A program made the translations under genes and the position numbers. Below, one piece after another: positions 1-7,545 of a stretch of DNA of 26,014 nt; positions within the stretch are counted from its first letter, which is position 1; the number at the start of each line of letters is the position of its first letter. The stretch is from JBGOTP01 sp041476545. Lineage in GTDB: Bacteria; Acidobacteriota; Vicinamibacteria; Vicinamibacterales; CAVVIG01. The DNA lies in assembly GCA_041476545.1 (NCBI GenBank), contig JBGOTP010000021.1:1-26014 (forward strand), written 5' to 3'. Under the pieces are notes generated by a model. That model was not told where the DNA came from. It worked only from the letters and a program-made list of their open reading frames with translations, and searched no databases.

Positions 1-2729
1 CCCTCCGTCCAGTTGACGACGACGGTGATCGGCGACGGCGTCGACGCCGCGACGGTCGCGCTGTTGACGAGGAATCGCTGGCCGTCGGGCGAGACATCGT
101 AGAAATATCGCCCCCCGGCCGAAGTCACCGTAAACAGCGGGGTCACGACGCCCACGTCGAAGCTGGCGCCCTGAGCGTTGACCGCCGCCGCCATCAGCTT
201 GAGGTCGGGAGACACGTAGAAGATCTCCTTGCCGTCGCGGCGCCATCGCGGCACAGTACCGCCGCCCGTGGACACCAGCCGCTTGCCACCCGGTCCTGGG
301 AACGGGGCGACATACACTTCGAGTCGTCCGGATTCGTTTGACTGATACGCGATCCAGCGACCGTCGGGCGAAAATCGCCCGGGCCCTTCGTTGAACCGCG
401 TCTGCAGGAACGGAAACGGCTTGCGATCCCCCGACAGCGGCAAGACCCATACGTCATTTCCGGTCGGGCCGCCGGTGGTCAGATAGAGAATGAACCGCCC
501 GTCCGAAGACCAGCTCGAGGGAACCTTGTCGAGGCTGTCAGCGAGCAGCACCTCCTCGTCGCCAGCCATGCTCGACGCCTTCTGAAACAAATCCAGATGT
601 CCCTTGCGGCGCGAGTCGAAGACGACGCGGCTGCCGTCGGGCGACCAAATCGACGAGAGGTCATCGGCCGGGTCGAACGTGAAGCGCGTCCGCAGGCCGC
701 GCGTCAGATCGATGAGCCAGATGTCCCGCGTCGGTTGCGAGGGATCCAGAAGGCTGACCGCCGCCCGCTTCTGGTCCGGCGAAAGCTCGAGGTCCGCGTA
801 GGGGGCGCGATCGCCGACCGTCGCCGCCGGCTTGCCGGTGCGGTCGAGCCAGCTGATCTGGCTGCCGCGCCCGGCCGCCCCGGTCTGATAGACCAACACG
901 CCGTTCTCAGACACCGAAAAGATTCCAAGCGGCGGACCGCCGAGCGTCAGAATCTGTTCCGCGATCGGCACTGGCTCGCCCGCGAGCGCCAGCCGGCGCA
1001 CATCGAACGGCTGCGCCATGAGCGTCCTCTCGCGCGGGAAGATCAGATGGCCCTGCGTGTAGAGCGGATTTGAAAAATCTGGATTTTTGAACAGCAGCGT
1101 CCGGTCGGTCGAATCGAGCGACGCGATGTAGATGCCGCCGTTGGTCACTCGATACACAAAATGCCGGCCGTCGGGTAGGAAGGCCGGCCGGATGTGACCG
1201 CTCTCATCCTTGCCCAACTGCGTGGCGGCGGCCGCCACACCGCCCGACGCGGACACCTTCCGCAGTCCGGCTCCGTTCAGAGCGGGCGAAAACACAATCA
1301 CGCCGTCGCGACTCCACGCGCCGCCTCGATGGTCGGGCGTGTCACAGAGCGTGATGGGCGGCCCGCCCGAGACGTCGATCTTCTTGAGCTTCCCGTCCGC
1401 GAAGAACCCGAGAAACCGGCTGTCGGGCGACCAGAAGGGCGACGAGGCGGCGTCGGTCCCGGCCAGTTCCTGCGCGGTGAGCGTGTCGAGCGATCGAATC
1501 CAGATACGAACTCGCCCGTCCGCGCTTCTGGCCACGATCGCCACACGACGCCCGTCGGGCGAGACCGCCAGCGGCGCCGGCACTGCGCTCGAGGGCCCGC
1601 CCCCGGTAACTTCCAGGCTCCATCCATCCGGCGGACCAATGAAGAAGCGCATCGTCCGCACGTCGGCCGGCGCGCGACCGAAGTACGTCCACCCCGCGAG
1701 CGCCATCGTCGTGAGAAGAAGAACGGCCGCCGCCGTCCAACCGAGCCAACTGCGCGCACGTGCGGATGTCGCCGGGGTCGCGACTGCCGGCGCGGTCGCG
1801 GCGCCCGCATCGTCCATCAGGAAGCGGACGACGGAGATGTCGGGGATGCGCGTCTTGCGGTCTCGTTCAACGCAACGCTTGAGGAGCGTGCGGATGGGTG
1901 GCGTGACGTCGGCGGGGAGCGCGCTCCAGTCGGGCTCGCCGCGCAGGATGGCCGCGAGCGTGTCGCTGATGTCTTCGCCGTCGAAGGCGCGCCTGCCGGT
2001 GAACATTTCGTACAGCACGCACCCGAACGCCCACACGTCGCTGCGCTTGTCGGCCTGCCTGCCCTTGGCCTGTTCCGGGCTCATGTACGCCGCCGTGCCG
2101 AGAATCATCCCTGCCTGGGTCATCGCTGGTGTCGTGATCGTCGGCGACTGCGAGAAATCGTCCCTACCTGCGCCACCCGGCCTACCTGCCTCACCCGCCC
2201 TAGCCGTCCCACCCGCCCCACTTGCCTCGGAGAACTTCGCGAGCCCGAAGTCCAGCACCTTCACCACTCCGTCGGCCGTCAACATGATGTTGGCCGGCTT
2301 CAGGTCGCGATGAATGATGCCCTTCTCGTGCGCGGCTTCGAGCGCGTCCACAATCTGTCGGGCAATAGCCAGCGCCTCGGCGACAGGTATTCTCTTGTGG
2401 CCTCCGGCTTCAGCCGGAGCATGTGAAAGCCGCTGAGCGATGGATTCGCCGTCCACGAGCTCGAGGACGAGGAACCGTGTGCCGCCGGATTCTTCGAGGC
2501 CGTAAATTGCCGCGATGTTGGGATGGTTCAGCGCGGCGAGGAGCTGTGCTTCGCGCTGGAAGCGTGCAATGCGCTCGGGATCGGAGACGAAGGCGTCGGG
2601 AAGAATCTTGATCGCGACATCGCGCGCGAGCTTCGTGTCGTGGGCGCGGTAGACCTCGCCCATCCCACCCACACCCAGGGATGCCACGATTTCATACGAG
2701 CCGAGGCGGGCGCCTGGTGAAAGGGACAT
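1..2729 (-). CDS. Membrane Ser/Thr protein kinase with C-terminal WD40/TolB-like propeller (3' end cut by window)
   Basis: Translation from the ATG at 2729 gives 909 codons and is open to base 1. The kinase domain is complete: glycine loop VGGMGEVYRAHD (about residues 20-31), AIK with K41, HRDLKPAN with D142, DFG at 160-162, and SPE (217-219) in place of APE. One membrane helix lies at about 330-349. After it comes an extracytoplasmic part with repeated SPDG/W-type propeller motifs (for example VSPDGRRVAIV, WSPDSRFLGFF, FSPDGRWIAYQ). The last visible residues, VVNWTEG, match the usual end of this family, so only a few residues should be missing. This is the Pkn-type kinase architecture expanded in Acidobacteriota; the substrate is unknown. 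Two oddities lie inside the kinase domain: an in-frame palindrome at residues 104-110 and a Gly/Ala-rich tandem repeat in the activation loop (167-188). The start is supported by a TACAAT hexamer 13 bases upstream; there is no Shine-Dalgarno. Confidence 0.93.
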   Translation of the reverse strand, partial: MSLSPGARLGSYEIVASLGVGGMGEVYRAHDTKLARDVAIKILPDAFVSDPERIARFQREAQLLAALNHPNIAAIYGLEESGGTRFLVLELVDGESIAQRLSHAPAEAGGHKRIPVAEALAIARQIVDALEAAHEKGIIHRDLKPANIMLTADGVVKVLDFGLAKFSEASGAGGTARAGEAGRPGGAGRDDFSQSPTITTPAMTQAGMILGTAAYMSPEQAKGRQADKRSDVWAFGCVLYEMFTGRRAFDGEDISDTLAAILRGEPDWSALPADVTPPIRTLLKRCVERDRKTRIPDISVVRFLMDDAGAATAPAVATPATSARARSWLGWTAAAVLLLTTMALAGWTYFGRAPADVRTMRFFIGPPDGWSLEVTGGGPSSAVPAPLAVSPDGRRVAIVARSADGRVRIWIRSLDTLTAQELAGTDAASSPFWSPDSRFLGFFADGKLKKIDVSGGPPITLCDTPDHRGGAWSRDGVIVFSPALNGAGLRKVSASGGVAAAATQLGKDESGHIRPAFLPDGRHFVYRVTNGGIYIASLDSTDRTLLFKNPDFSNPLYTQGHLIFPRERTLMAQPFDVRRLALAGEPVPIAEQILTLGGPPLGIFSVSENGVLVYQTGAAGRGSQISWLDRTGKPAATVGDRAPYADLELSPDQKRAAVSLLDPSQPTRDIWLIDLTRGLRTRFTFDPADDLSSIWSPDGSRVVFDSRRKGHLDLFQKASSMAGDEEVLLADSLDKVPSSWSSDGRFILYLTTGGPTGNDVWVLPLSGDRKPFPFLQTRFNEGPGRFSPDGRWIAYQSNESGRLEVYVAPFPGPGGKRLVSTGGGTVPRWRRDGKEIFYVSPDLKLMAAAVNAQGASFDVGVVTPLFTVTSAGGRYFYDVSPDGQRFLVNSATVAASTPSPITVVVNWTE
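2163..2230. repeat. 18-bp imperfect tandem repeat (about 3.8 copies) inside the kinase gene
   Basis: On the plus strand, units beginning CCTACCTGC or CCTAGCCGT and ending CACCCG(G/C) start at 2163, 2181 and 2199; a partial fourth unit starts at 2217. Read on the minus strand it encodes a Gly/Ala/Arg-rich stretch, about residues 167-188. This falls between DFGLAK and the GTAAYMSPEQ segment, so it lengthens the activation loop. Confidence 0.8.
2402..2419. repeat. REP-like palindrome embedded in kinase coding sequence
   Basis: CTCCGGCT-TC-AGCCGGAG is a perfect 8-bp inverted repeat with a 2-base centre. It encodes residues 104-110 (APAEAGG) of the kinase. Related kinases usually read through this region without such an insert (from memory of the family), so it looks like a mobile palindrome that inserted in-frame. 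Confidence 0.6.
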
Positions 2730-2742
2730 CGGAACAGCGCGT

Positions 2743-2748
2743 ATTGTA
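2743..2748 (-). promoter_or_regulatory. Candidate -10 element of the kinase gene
   Basis: On the minus strand TACAAT lies 13 bases before the ATG at 2729. A weak TTCGGC sits 17 bases upstream of it. The predicted transcript start is about 7 bases from the ATG, and no Shine-Dalgarno is visible. Seen by eye only. Confidence 0.4.
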
Positions 2749-2778
2749 GCGCCTCCCAATGCACGGCCGAAGCGACGT

Positions 2779-2784
2779 TATACT
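2779..2784 (+). promoter_or_regulatory. Candidate -10 element for the nucleotidyltransferase-like gene
   Basis: TATACT ends 7 bases before an in-frame GTG at 2792, so the transcript would begin almost at the GTG. No convincing -35 box is visible. The same hexamer occurs 9 bases before the GTG of the oxidoreductase gene (11303-11298, minus). Confidence 0.35.
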
Positions 2785-2791
2785 GCTGCCG

Positions 2792-3595
2792 GTGGGCAAC
2801 ATCTACTTCGAGCTGACCGAGGCGTTCAACGCGAAGGAGCGACTTGTGGCGCTCGCCTCCGGCCAGGCCGTCGTCTACTACCGCGTCGCGATCATGAGCA
2901 AGGACGGAGACTGGGTAATTCGTGAGACCCCGCAGGCCTGTGCGACCGTCTTACAGGAGTTGGACGGACGGGGCGCCCACTACCGTCCCGGCGCTCCGCT
3001 CGACGTTCGCTGGCTCAAGGGTGGCTGGTCGAGTCATTTCGAATTCCCGGACGACCGGCAGCGTCGGGTTCGATGCGACTTCCTGAGCCGTCCTCCCCGC
3101 GTGTCTCGTTCGGCTGTCGATCGCATTTTCGCTTACACCGGGACATCGACCGGCATGGTCGTCATCGATCTCGACGCGCTCATCGCCATGAAACAGACGC
3201 AGCGCGCGAAGGACTATGCGGTGATCGCCGAACTCGCCACCCTGCTCCCTCCAGAGCGGGAGATCGATGTGACCACCAATCCAGACCGAATCATCGCGCT
3301 CGCCACAACGTTGGGGCATTCGTCGCAGCGGCCTGTCGCGCGTCTGGCCGCGACCGGTGCCGACCGGCACGCCGTGGTCCTCGCTCTGGCTGCGGAAATC
3401 GACGGACTGCAGCAGGTCGATCGCCGCCGGATGGCCGCCTACGAGGCGGCCTCCGGACCGTATCTCGAAGAATGCCGCGCGGCTCGGGTCAGCGCGTTGC
3501 CGTTGCGCGATGCCCACAAGAGAATCGTGGAAATCGCCGAGCGTCTTCTTCCTCGTGTGCCCGGCCCAGGAGCGTTCGATGCAGATGCTCAGTGA
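2792..3595 (+). CDS. Nucleotidyltransferase-like hypothetical protein
   Basis: 267 residues from the GTG at 2792. An in-frame ATG at 2759 would add 11 residues, but the TATACT hexamer at 2779-2784 lies between the two and the conserved-looking sequence begins at GNIYFELTEAF. Visible features include SGQAVVYYRVAIMSKDGDW, then GGWSSHFEF followed by RVRCDFLSRPPRV, and then LIAMKQTQRAKDYAVIAELA. The last motif resembles the segment after the catalytic core in minimal or AbiEii-like nucleotidyltransferases (typically L..MK...R.KD...L). No canonical GS-x10-DxD motif is obvious, so catalytic competence is uncertain. The C-terminal third is helical and charged. Its stop overlaps the start of the 67-residue gene, so the two are probably translated together. 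The nucleotidyltransferase-fold call is an inference from motifs; the function is unknown. Confidence 0.6.
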   Translation: MGNIYFELTEAFNAKERLVALASGQAVVYYRVAIMSKDGDWVIRETPQACATVLQELDGRGAHYRPGAPLDVRWLKGGWSSHFEFPDDRQRRVRCDFLSRPPRVSRSAVDRIFAYTGTSTGMVVIDLDALIAMKQTQRAKDYAVIAELATLLPPEREIDVTTNPDRIIALATTLGHSSQRPVARLAATGADRHAVVLALAAEIDGLQQVDRRRMAAYEAASGPYLEECRAARVSALPLRDAHKRIVEIAERLLPRVPGPGAFDADAQ

Positions 3596-3782
3596 AGACG
3601 ACATCAATCTGCGCGACTTGAGCGACTTGAGCGACGAGGAACTCGCTCTCGCATGGGACCTGTGGTTCGATCTCGCGCAGGCCACCAACGACTGGGATCC
3701 GCCGTACTCTCATGGGGTCTTCGTCAATCTGATGGCCAGTTCCCACGACATCGACGAGAAGCCCCTACAGAAGGAACCGTGA
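3579..3782 (+). CDS. Small acidic hypothetical protein, partner of the upstream gene
   Basis: 67 residues beginning MQMLSEDD. The ATG at 3579 lies inside the upstream gene (17-base overlap). It is preceded by CAGGAG at 3567-3572, 6 bases away, which is a good Shine-Dalgarno and fixes this start. A second in-frame ATG is at 3585. The protein is acidic (LSDEELALAWDLWFDLAQ, then DWDPPYSHGVFV) with no membrane segment or signal peptide. The overlap implies translational coupling in a two-gene unit. Its 3' end overlaps the end of the convergent hisA gene by 18 bases. I do not recognise the family. A small antitoxin or regulatory partner of a nucleotidyltransferase is one possibility, but nothing in the sequence proves it. 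Confidence 0.65.
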   Translation: MQMLSEDDINLRDLSDLSDEELALAWDLWFDLAQATNDWDPPYSHGVFVNLMASSHDIDEKPLQKEP

Positions 3783-4487
3783 AAGGTCCTGAGGGTTTCC
3801 CGGCTCGAACGTGCTGAGGTCCAGGGTGCCTGTGTAGAGCGCCATGCCGACGACGGCATCGACGCCGTGGGCGTGGAGGTCGTCGATTTCCTTGCGAGTC
3901 GTGATGCCGCCGGCCGCGGTGACTCGTCGCGTCGTCGCGGCGCGGACCTCGAGGATGGCCTTCATGTTCGTGCCGCCCATCAGCCCTTCCGCGTCCACGT
4001 GCGTGTAGAGAAACTCCGCGCAGTAGGGCTCGAGCGCCCGGACGGCTTCGACAGCCGTGATGGGCAACGGCGTCTTCCAACCGTGGATCACCACCTGACC
4101 GCCGCGGCTGTCGACGGCCGCAATTACCTGATCCACTCCGACCGTGTCCGCGAGGCGTTTCGCGAACTCCAGGTCTGGGCGCCCATCTTTGAACAGAGAA
4201 GAACCGGCGATGATGTGTCGTGCTCCGGCCGCGAGGATTTCCTGAGCGCGCTCAGGCGTTCGCACGCCGCCGCCGACCCGGCAGATCAGTGCTGGCGCGA
4301 TCTGCCGGATGATCGGCAGGTTGTCGCCTGTGCCCATGGCCGCGTCGAGATCGATGACCTGGACCTTCGGAAAACGCTCGAAGCGCTTCACCCAGCGGAA
4401 GACATCCTCGTCGCGGATGGCGAGGCGTTCGCCCTGGACGAGCTGAACAACCGCGCCGCCCTGGAGATCAATTGAAGGTATCAACAT
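3765..4487 (-). CDS. hisA: HisA-type phosphoribosylformimino-AICAR ribotide isomerase
   Basis: 240 residues, a (beta/alpha)8 barrel of normal HisA length. It catalyses the Amadori isomerisation of ProFAR to PRFAR in histidine synthesis. Seen: MLIPSIDLQGG with D7 near the N terminus (first catalytic Asp), the phosphate-binding CRVGGGVRTPE, AAVDSRGG with D126, and TAAGGITTRKEI for the second phosphate site. The usual DGT-type motif of the sixth strand is replaced by YTHVDAEGLMGGTNM, and QGERLAI follows the first strand. It therefore looks like a distinct HisA subgroup, but its position as the last his gene, 6 bases after hisF, supports the assignment. The start ATG at 4487 has only a weak ribosome site, so it is probably translated by coupling with hisF. 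Confidence 0.88.
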   Translation of the reverse strand: MLIPSIDLQGGAVVQLVQGERLAIRDEDVFRWVKRFERFPKVQVIDLDAAMGTGDNLPIIRQIAPALICRVGGGVRTPERAQEILAAGARHIIAGSSLFKDGRPDLEFAKRLADTVGVDQVIAAVDSRGGQVVIHGWKTPLPITAVEAVRALEPYCAEFLYTHVDAEGLMGGTNMKAILEVRAATTRRVTAAGGITTRKEIDDLHAHGVDAVVGMALYTGTLDLSTFEPGNPQDLSRFLL

Positions 4488-4493
4488 CGCGAT

Positions 4494-5249
4494 TCATAGA
4501 CGTACCGGTATACCTCGTTGCTGCAAATGCTGTTTGAGCGCATGAACGCTGGTCTCGGCATAATGAAAGATCGACGCAGCCAGCGCGGCGTCCGCGGCGC
4601 CGCGAGTGAATACGTCGACGAAGTCCTCTAGACCGCCTGCACCGCCCGAGGCGATCACGGGAATGGAGACAGCCTTCGACACTGCTGCTGTCATCTCGCA
4701 GTCGAACCCCACCTTGGTGCCATCGCGATCGATCGATGTGAGCAGAATTTCTCCCGCGCCCCGCTCCTCGGCCTCGCGCGCCCATTCGACCGCGTCGCGG
4801 TTGGCGGCCGCCTGTCCGCTGCGCGCGTACACGGCGAATCCGCTGCCGGCGCGCTTGGCGTCGATCGCGACAATCACGGCCTGGCTGCCGTAACGGCCGG
4901 CCAGTGTGGTGATGAGATCGGGATTGGACAGCGCGGCGGTATTGATGCCGACCTTGTCGGCTCCCGCCTCCACCGCCGCCGCCGCATCGTCTTCCGTACG
5001 GATCCCACCGCCGACGGCGAGCGGGATGAAGAGCTCGCGCGCGACGGCGTGAATCGTGTCCGCGAACGCGCGGCGCCGTTCGATCGTCGCGGTAATGTCG
5101 AGGATCACCAGCTCGTCGATCCCCTCGATGTTGTACCGGCGCGCGAGTTCCGCCGGATCCCCGGCGCTGCGCAGCCCCTCGAAGTTGATGCCCTTGACGA
5201 CAAGTCCGTCACGGACGTCGAGGCACGCGATGACGCGTTTAGAGAGCAT
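4494..5249 (-). CDS. hisF: Imidazole glycerol phosphate synthase, cyclase subunit
   Basis: 251 residues, full length. With HisH it forms the heterodimer that converts PRFAR plus ammonia to imidazole glycerol phosphate and AICAR. The two catalytic aspartates are in canonical register: D11 in RVIACLDVRDG and D130 in VAIDAKRAG. Phosphate-binding loops are also visible (VGGGIRTEDDA, and IASGGAGGLEDF near residue 220). Preceding the ATG at 5249 is GGAG 8 bases away, formed by the end of the dispersed repeat in the hisH-hisF gap. The gap to hisH is 66 bases, the largest within the operon. Confidence 0.97.
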   Translation of the reverse strand: MLSKRVIACLDVRDGLVVKGINFEGLRSAGDPAELARRYNIEGIDELVILDITATIERRRAFADTIHAVARELFIPLAVGGGIRTEDDAAAAVEAGADKVGINTAALSNPDLITTLAGRYGSQAVIVAIDAKRAGSGFAVYARSGQAAANRDAVEWAREAEERGAGEILLTSIDRDGTKVGFDCEMTAAVSKAVSIPVIASGGAGGLEDFVDVFTRGAADAALAASIFHYAETSVHALKQHLQQRGIPVRL

Positions 5250-5260
5250 GCCAAACGCTC

Positions 5261-5276
5261 CACCACAGAGGACACA
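5261..5276. repeat. Dispersed repeat CACCACAGAGGACACA (copy 1, hisH-hisF gap)
   Basis: A 16-base match to the copy in the hisI-hisG gap (9700-9715), followed by a degenerate ACGGACGCGGAAG. On the transcribed strand its end supplies the purine-rich stretch before hisF. Confidence 0.75.
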
Positions 5277-5315
5277 ACGGACGCGGAAGAACTGACTTGA
5301 AAGCGCGTGTCATTC

Positions 5316-5933
5316 TTACCCGGCCAGCTGAACGAAGTTTCGCAGGATCCGCAGTCCGACTTCTCCAGACTTCTCCGGATGGAACTGGACTCCGGCCACC
5401 TGTCCGCGCTGGACGACGGACGCGAACGTTTCGCCGTGCTCGGTGGAGGCCACGGTGTCGCCTGTGATCGGCGCGACGTAGCTGTGCGTGAAGTACACCT
5501 GCGAACCCTCTGGCACGCCCTCGACAATCGAATCCTCTCTCCGAAACGCCAGGTTGTTCCAGCCGACGTGAGGAATCTTGAGCGGCTGTGACGCTTCCGA
5601 AGGCCCGCTAGCTCTCAGCCGATAGCATCGCCCGGCGAACAGGCCAAGGCCCGGCAGGTCCGGCGCCTCGTCGCTGCCTTCGAACATCCACTGCATGCCA
5701 AGGCAGATGCCGAGCAGCGGCTTGCCCTCGCCCAGAGAGTCGAGCACGGCCTCGACCCACGATCGATCCAGATTGCGCGTGGCGGCGAAATGGCCGACGC
5801 CAGGTACGATGATGCCGCTGGCCTTCGACAGCTGTTCGGGCTGCTCCGGGGTGAAGACGTCCGCCTGAACTGCAGCCAGCGCCTTCCGCACCGACGTGAG
5901 ATTCCCAGCTCTGTAATCGACGAGCGCAATCAC
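5316..5933 (-). CDS. hisH: Imidazole glycerol phosphate synthase, glutaminase subunit
   Basis: 205 residues, a class I glutamine amidotransferase that supplies ammonia to HisF. The catalytic triad is intact: C77 in GICLGMQ, and H185 and E187 in QFHPEKSG. Also typical are the IIVPGVGHF oxyanion-strand region and PHVGWN. The start is GTG at 5933, which overlaps the hisB stop as GTGA, so translation is coupled to hisB. Confidence 0.97.
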   Translation of the reverse strand: MIALVDYRAGNLTSVRKALAAVQADVFTPEQPEQLSKASGIIVPGVGHFAATRNLDRSWVEAVLDSLGEGKPLLGICLGMQWMFEGSDEAPDLPGLGLFAGRCYRLRASGPSEASQPLKIPHVGWNNLAFRREDSIVEGVPEGSQVYFTHSYVAPITGDTVASTEHGETFASVVQRGQVAGVQFHPEKSGEVGLRILRNFVQLAG

Positions 5934-6517
5934 AGCAGACCCTTGGTGGACGGCAGCATGCGCGCCAGACGTTTGTCTTTCGCGCAGGCCACACGGAGGG
6001 CCCGCGCGAATGCCTTGAAGACCGCTTCGATCTTGTGGTGGCTGGACCGCCCATACATCACTTTGACATGGACGTTGGCGCGGGCGCCGATCGCGAATCC
6101 CTCGAAGAAGTCCTGCACGAGCTCGGTCTGCAGGTCCCCCACGCGGAGCACCTTCACCTTGAGATCGACGACAGCATGCGGCCGCCCTCCGAGATCGACC
6201 GCAGCCACCGCGAGTGTCTCGTCCATGGGCATCACAAAATAGCCGGCGCGGTTGATCCCGCGGCGATCGCCGAGGGCTTGCGTCACCGCCTCGCCGAGCG
6301 CGATGCCGAGATCTTCGACCGTGTGATGCTGATCCACGTCGAGATCGCCGGTCGCCTTCACATCCAGGTCGAATCCGCCGTGACGGGAGAAGAGCTCGAG
6401 CATGTGGTCGAGGAAGCGGATGCCCGTTGCGACCCGATAGCGCCCCTTTCCCTCGAGCGTCAACGACAGGGCGATGACCGTCTCGGTCGTCCGGCGATCG
6501 ATTACGGCGCGGCGCAT
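5930..6517 (-). CDS. hisB: Imidazoleglycerol-phosphate dehydratase
   Basis: 195 residues, the monofunctional enzyme without the histidinol-phosphatase domain of enterobacterial HisB. It dehydrates imidazole glycerol phosphate to imidazole acetol phosphate using manganese. Metal-binding motifs are visible: FLDHMLELFSRHGGFD, DQHHTVEDLGI and SSHHKIEAVFKAFARAL. The start ATG at 6517 lies 16 bases inside the end of hisC, and the stop overlaps the hisH start by 4 bases. Both imply tight coupling. The histidinol-phosphate phosphatase must be encoded elsewhere. Confidence 0.97.
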   Translation of the reverse strand: MRRAVIDRRTTETVIALSLTLEGKGRYRVATGIRFLDHMLELFSRHGGFDLDVKATGDLDVDQHHTVEDLGIALGEAVTQALGDRRGINRAGYFVMPMDETLAVAAVDLGGRPHAVVDLKVKVLRVGDLQTELVQDFFEGFAIGARANVHVKVMYGRSSHHKIEAVFKAFARALRVACAKDKRLARMLPSTKGLL

Positions 6518-7545
6518 AACACCTCGTTCATGACGTCGATGACGCGCTGCGTGTGCTGGACGACGCCAGCTGTAATGCGAACGCAGCCTTGGCAGCCCGC
6601 TTCAGTCGAGCGATCGCGCAGGTAGATGCCGTGCGCGGCCGCAGCCTGCACGAGCGCCTCGGTGCGGGCGCCCGCCCGCACGAGCACGAAGTTGGCCGCG
6701 CTCTTCCAGTATTCGATGCCGAAGCGGTCGCACGCGCGGTACAACAGCGCCTTCGACTCTTCCACCTGGCGCAGATAGCCTTCCACGTAGGCGTAGTCGG
6801 CAAGCGCCGCGCGCAGAGCGGCGACGGCGGCAATGTTGACACTGTAGACGGGTACGGCCAGTCGGATGGGCTCGAGCGCCGCTGGATCACCAGTCACCGC
6901 CCCGATACGGATCCCCGCAAGCCCGAAGGCCTTCGAGAATGTACGACCGACGATCACATTGGGAAACGCGGGCAGCTCGGGAATGAACGTACTTCCCGAA
7001 AATTCAGCGTACGCCTCATCGACAAACACCACGGCGCCTGGAGGCACACGGCGCGCGATCGTCCGGATCGCCTCGAGCGGCACCGTCGCGCCGGTCGGAT
7101 TGTTTGGATTGGTGAGAAAGACGACGCGCGTGCTTGGTGTGATCGCCTCCAGTACAGCGTCGAGAGGGAACGAGAAGTCGCGCCGTGGCTTCACGCGCAC
7201 GGGGCGCCCGCCGACGACCTCCGTGTCGAACGCGAAGATTTCGAATGCGGGCTCAGGGATGATCGCTTCGGGTATGAGGCCGGCCGGAGACGGCCGAAGA
7301 TAGCCGACGGCAAGCGCCATGATCCCTTCGTCGAGGCCGTTCACCAGTGAAAGGCGATCGGGATCGACATTGAGATACTGCGCGCAGAGCGCGGTCACGG
7401 CCTCGTACGGCGGGTAGACGGACACTTCGTCGGCGCGGAGCGAGGCAAGCGCTTCGAGGACGCGGGGCGAACAGCCGCCGGTGTTCTCGTTCTGATGAAG
7501 CCTCAGGCCGGCATACATTTCCGCCGGCTTCTGGTATTTGTTCAT
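6502..7545 (-). CDS. hisC: Histidinol-phosphate aminotransferase
   Basis: 347 residues, a fold-type I PLP aminotransferase that makes L-histidinol phosphate from imidazole acetol phosphate and glutamate. Seen: LHQNEN near residue 20, TNPNNPTG (145-152), the PLP-nitrogen aspartate in FVDEAYAEF (D176), and the Schiff-base lysine in GRTFSKAFGLAG (K205), with R213 in GIRIG. The open frame extends far upstream of the true start. The ATG at 7545 (MNKYQKPAEMYAG) is chosen because it gives the family length and overlaps the hisD stop as ATGA. Confidence 0.96.
   Translation of the reverse strand: MNKYQKPAEMYAGLRLHQNENTGGCSPRVLEALASLRADEVSVYPPYEAVTALCAQYLNVDPDRLSLVNGLDEGIMALAVGYLRPSPAGLIPEAIIPEPAFEIFAFDTEVVGGRPVRVKPRRDFSFPLDAVLEAITPSTRVVFLTNPNNPTGATVPLEAIRTIARRVPPGAVVFVDEAYAEFSGSTFIPELPAFPNVIVGRTFSKAFGLAGIRIGAVTGDPAALEPIRLAVPVYSVNIAAVAALRAALADYAYVEGYLRQVEESKALLYRACDRFGIEYWKSAANFVLVRAGARTEALVQAAAAHGIYLRDRSTEAGCQGCVRITAGVVQHTQRVIDVMNEVLCAAP

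Noticed and set aside
1194..2426. A 410-codon open frame on the plus strand
   Set aside because: It is antisense to the kinase, whose domains are complete; the sequence is Arg-rich and has no recognisable motif.
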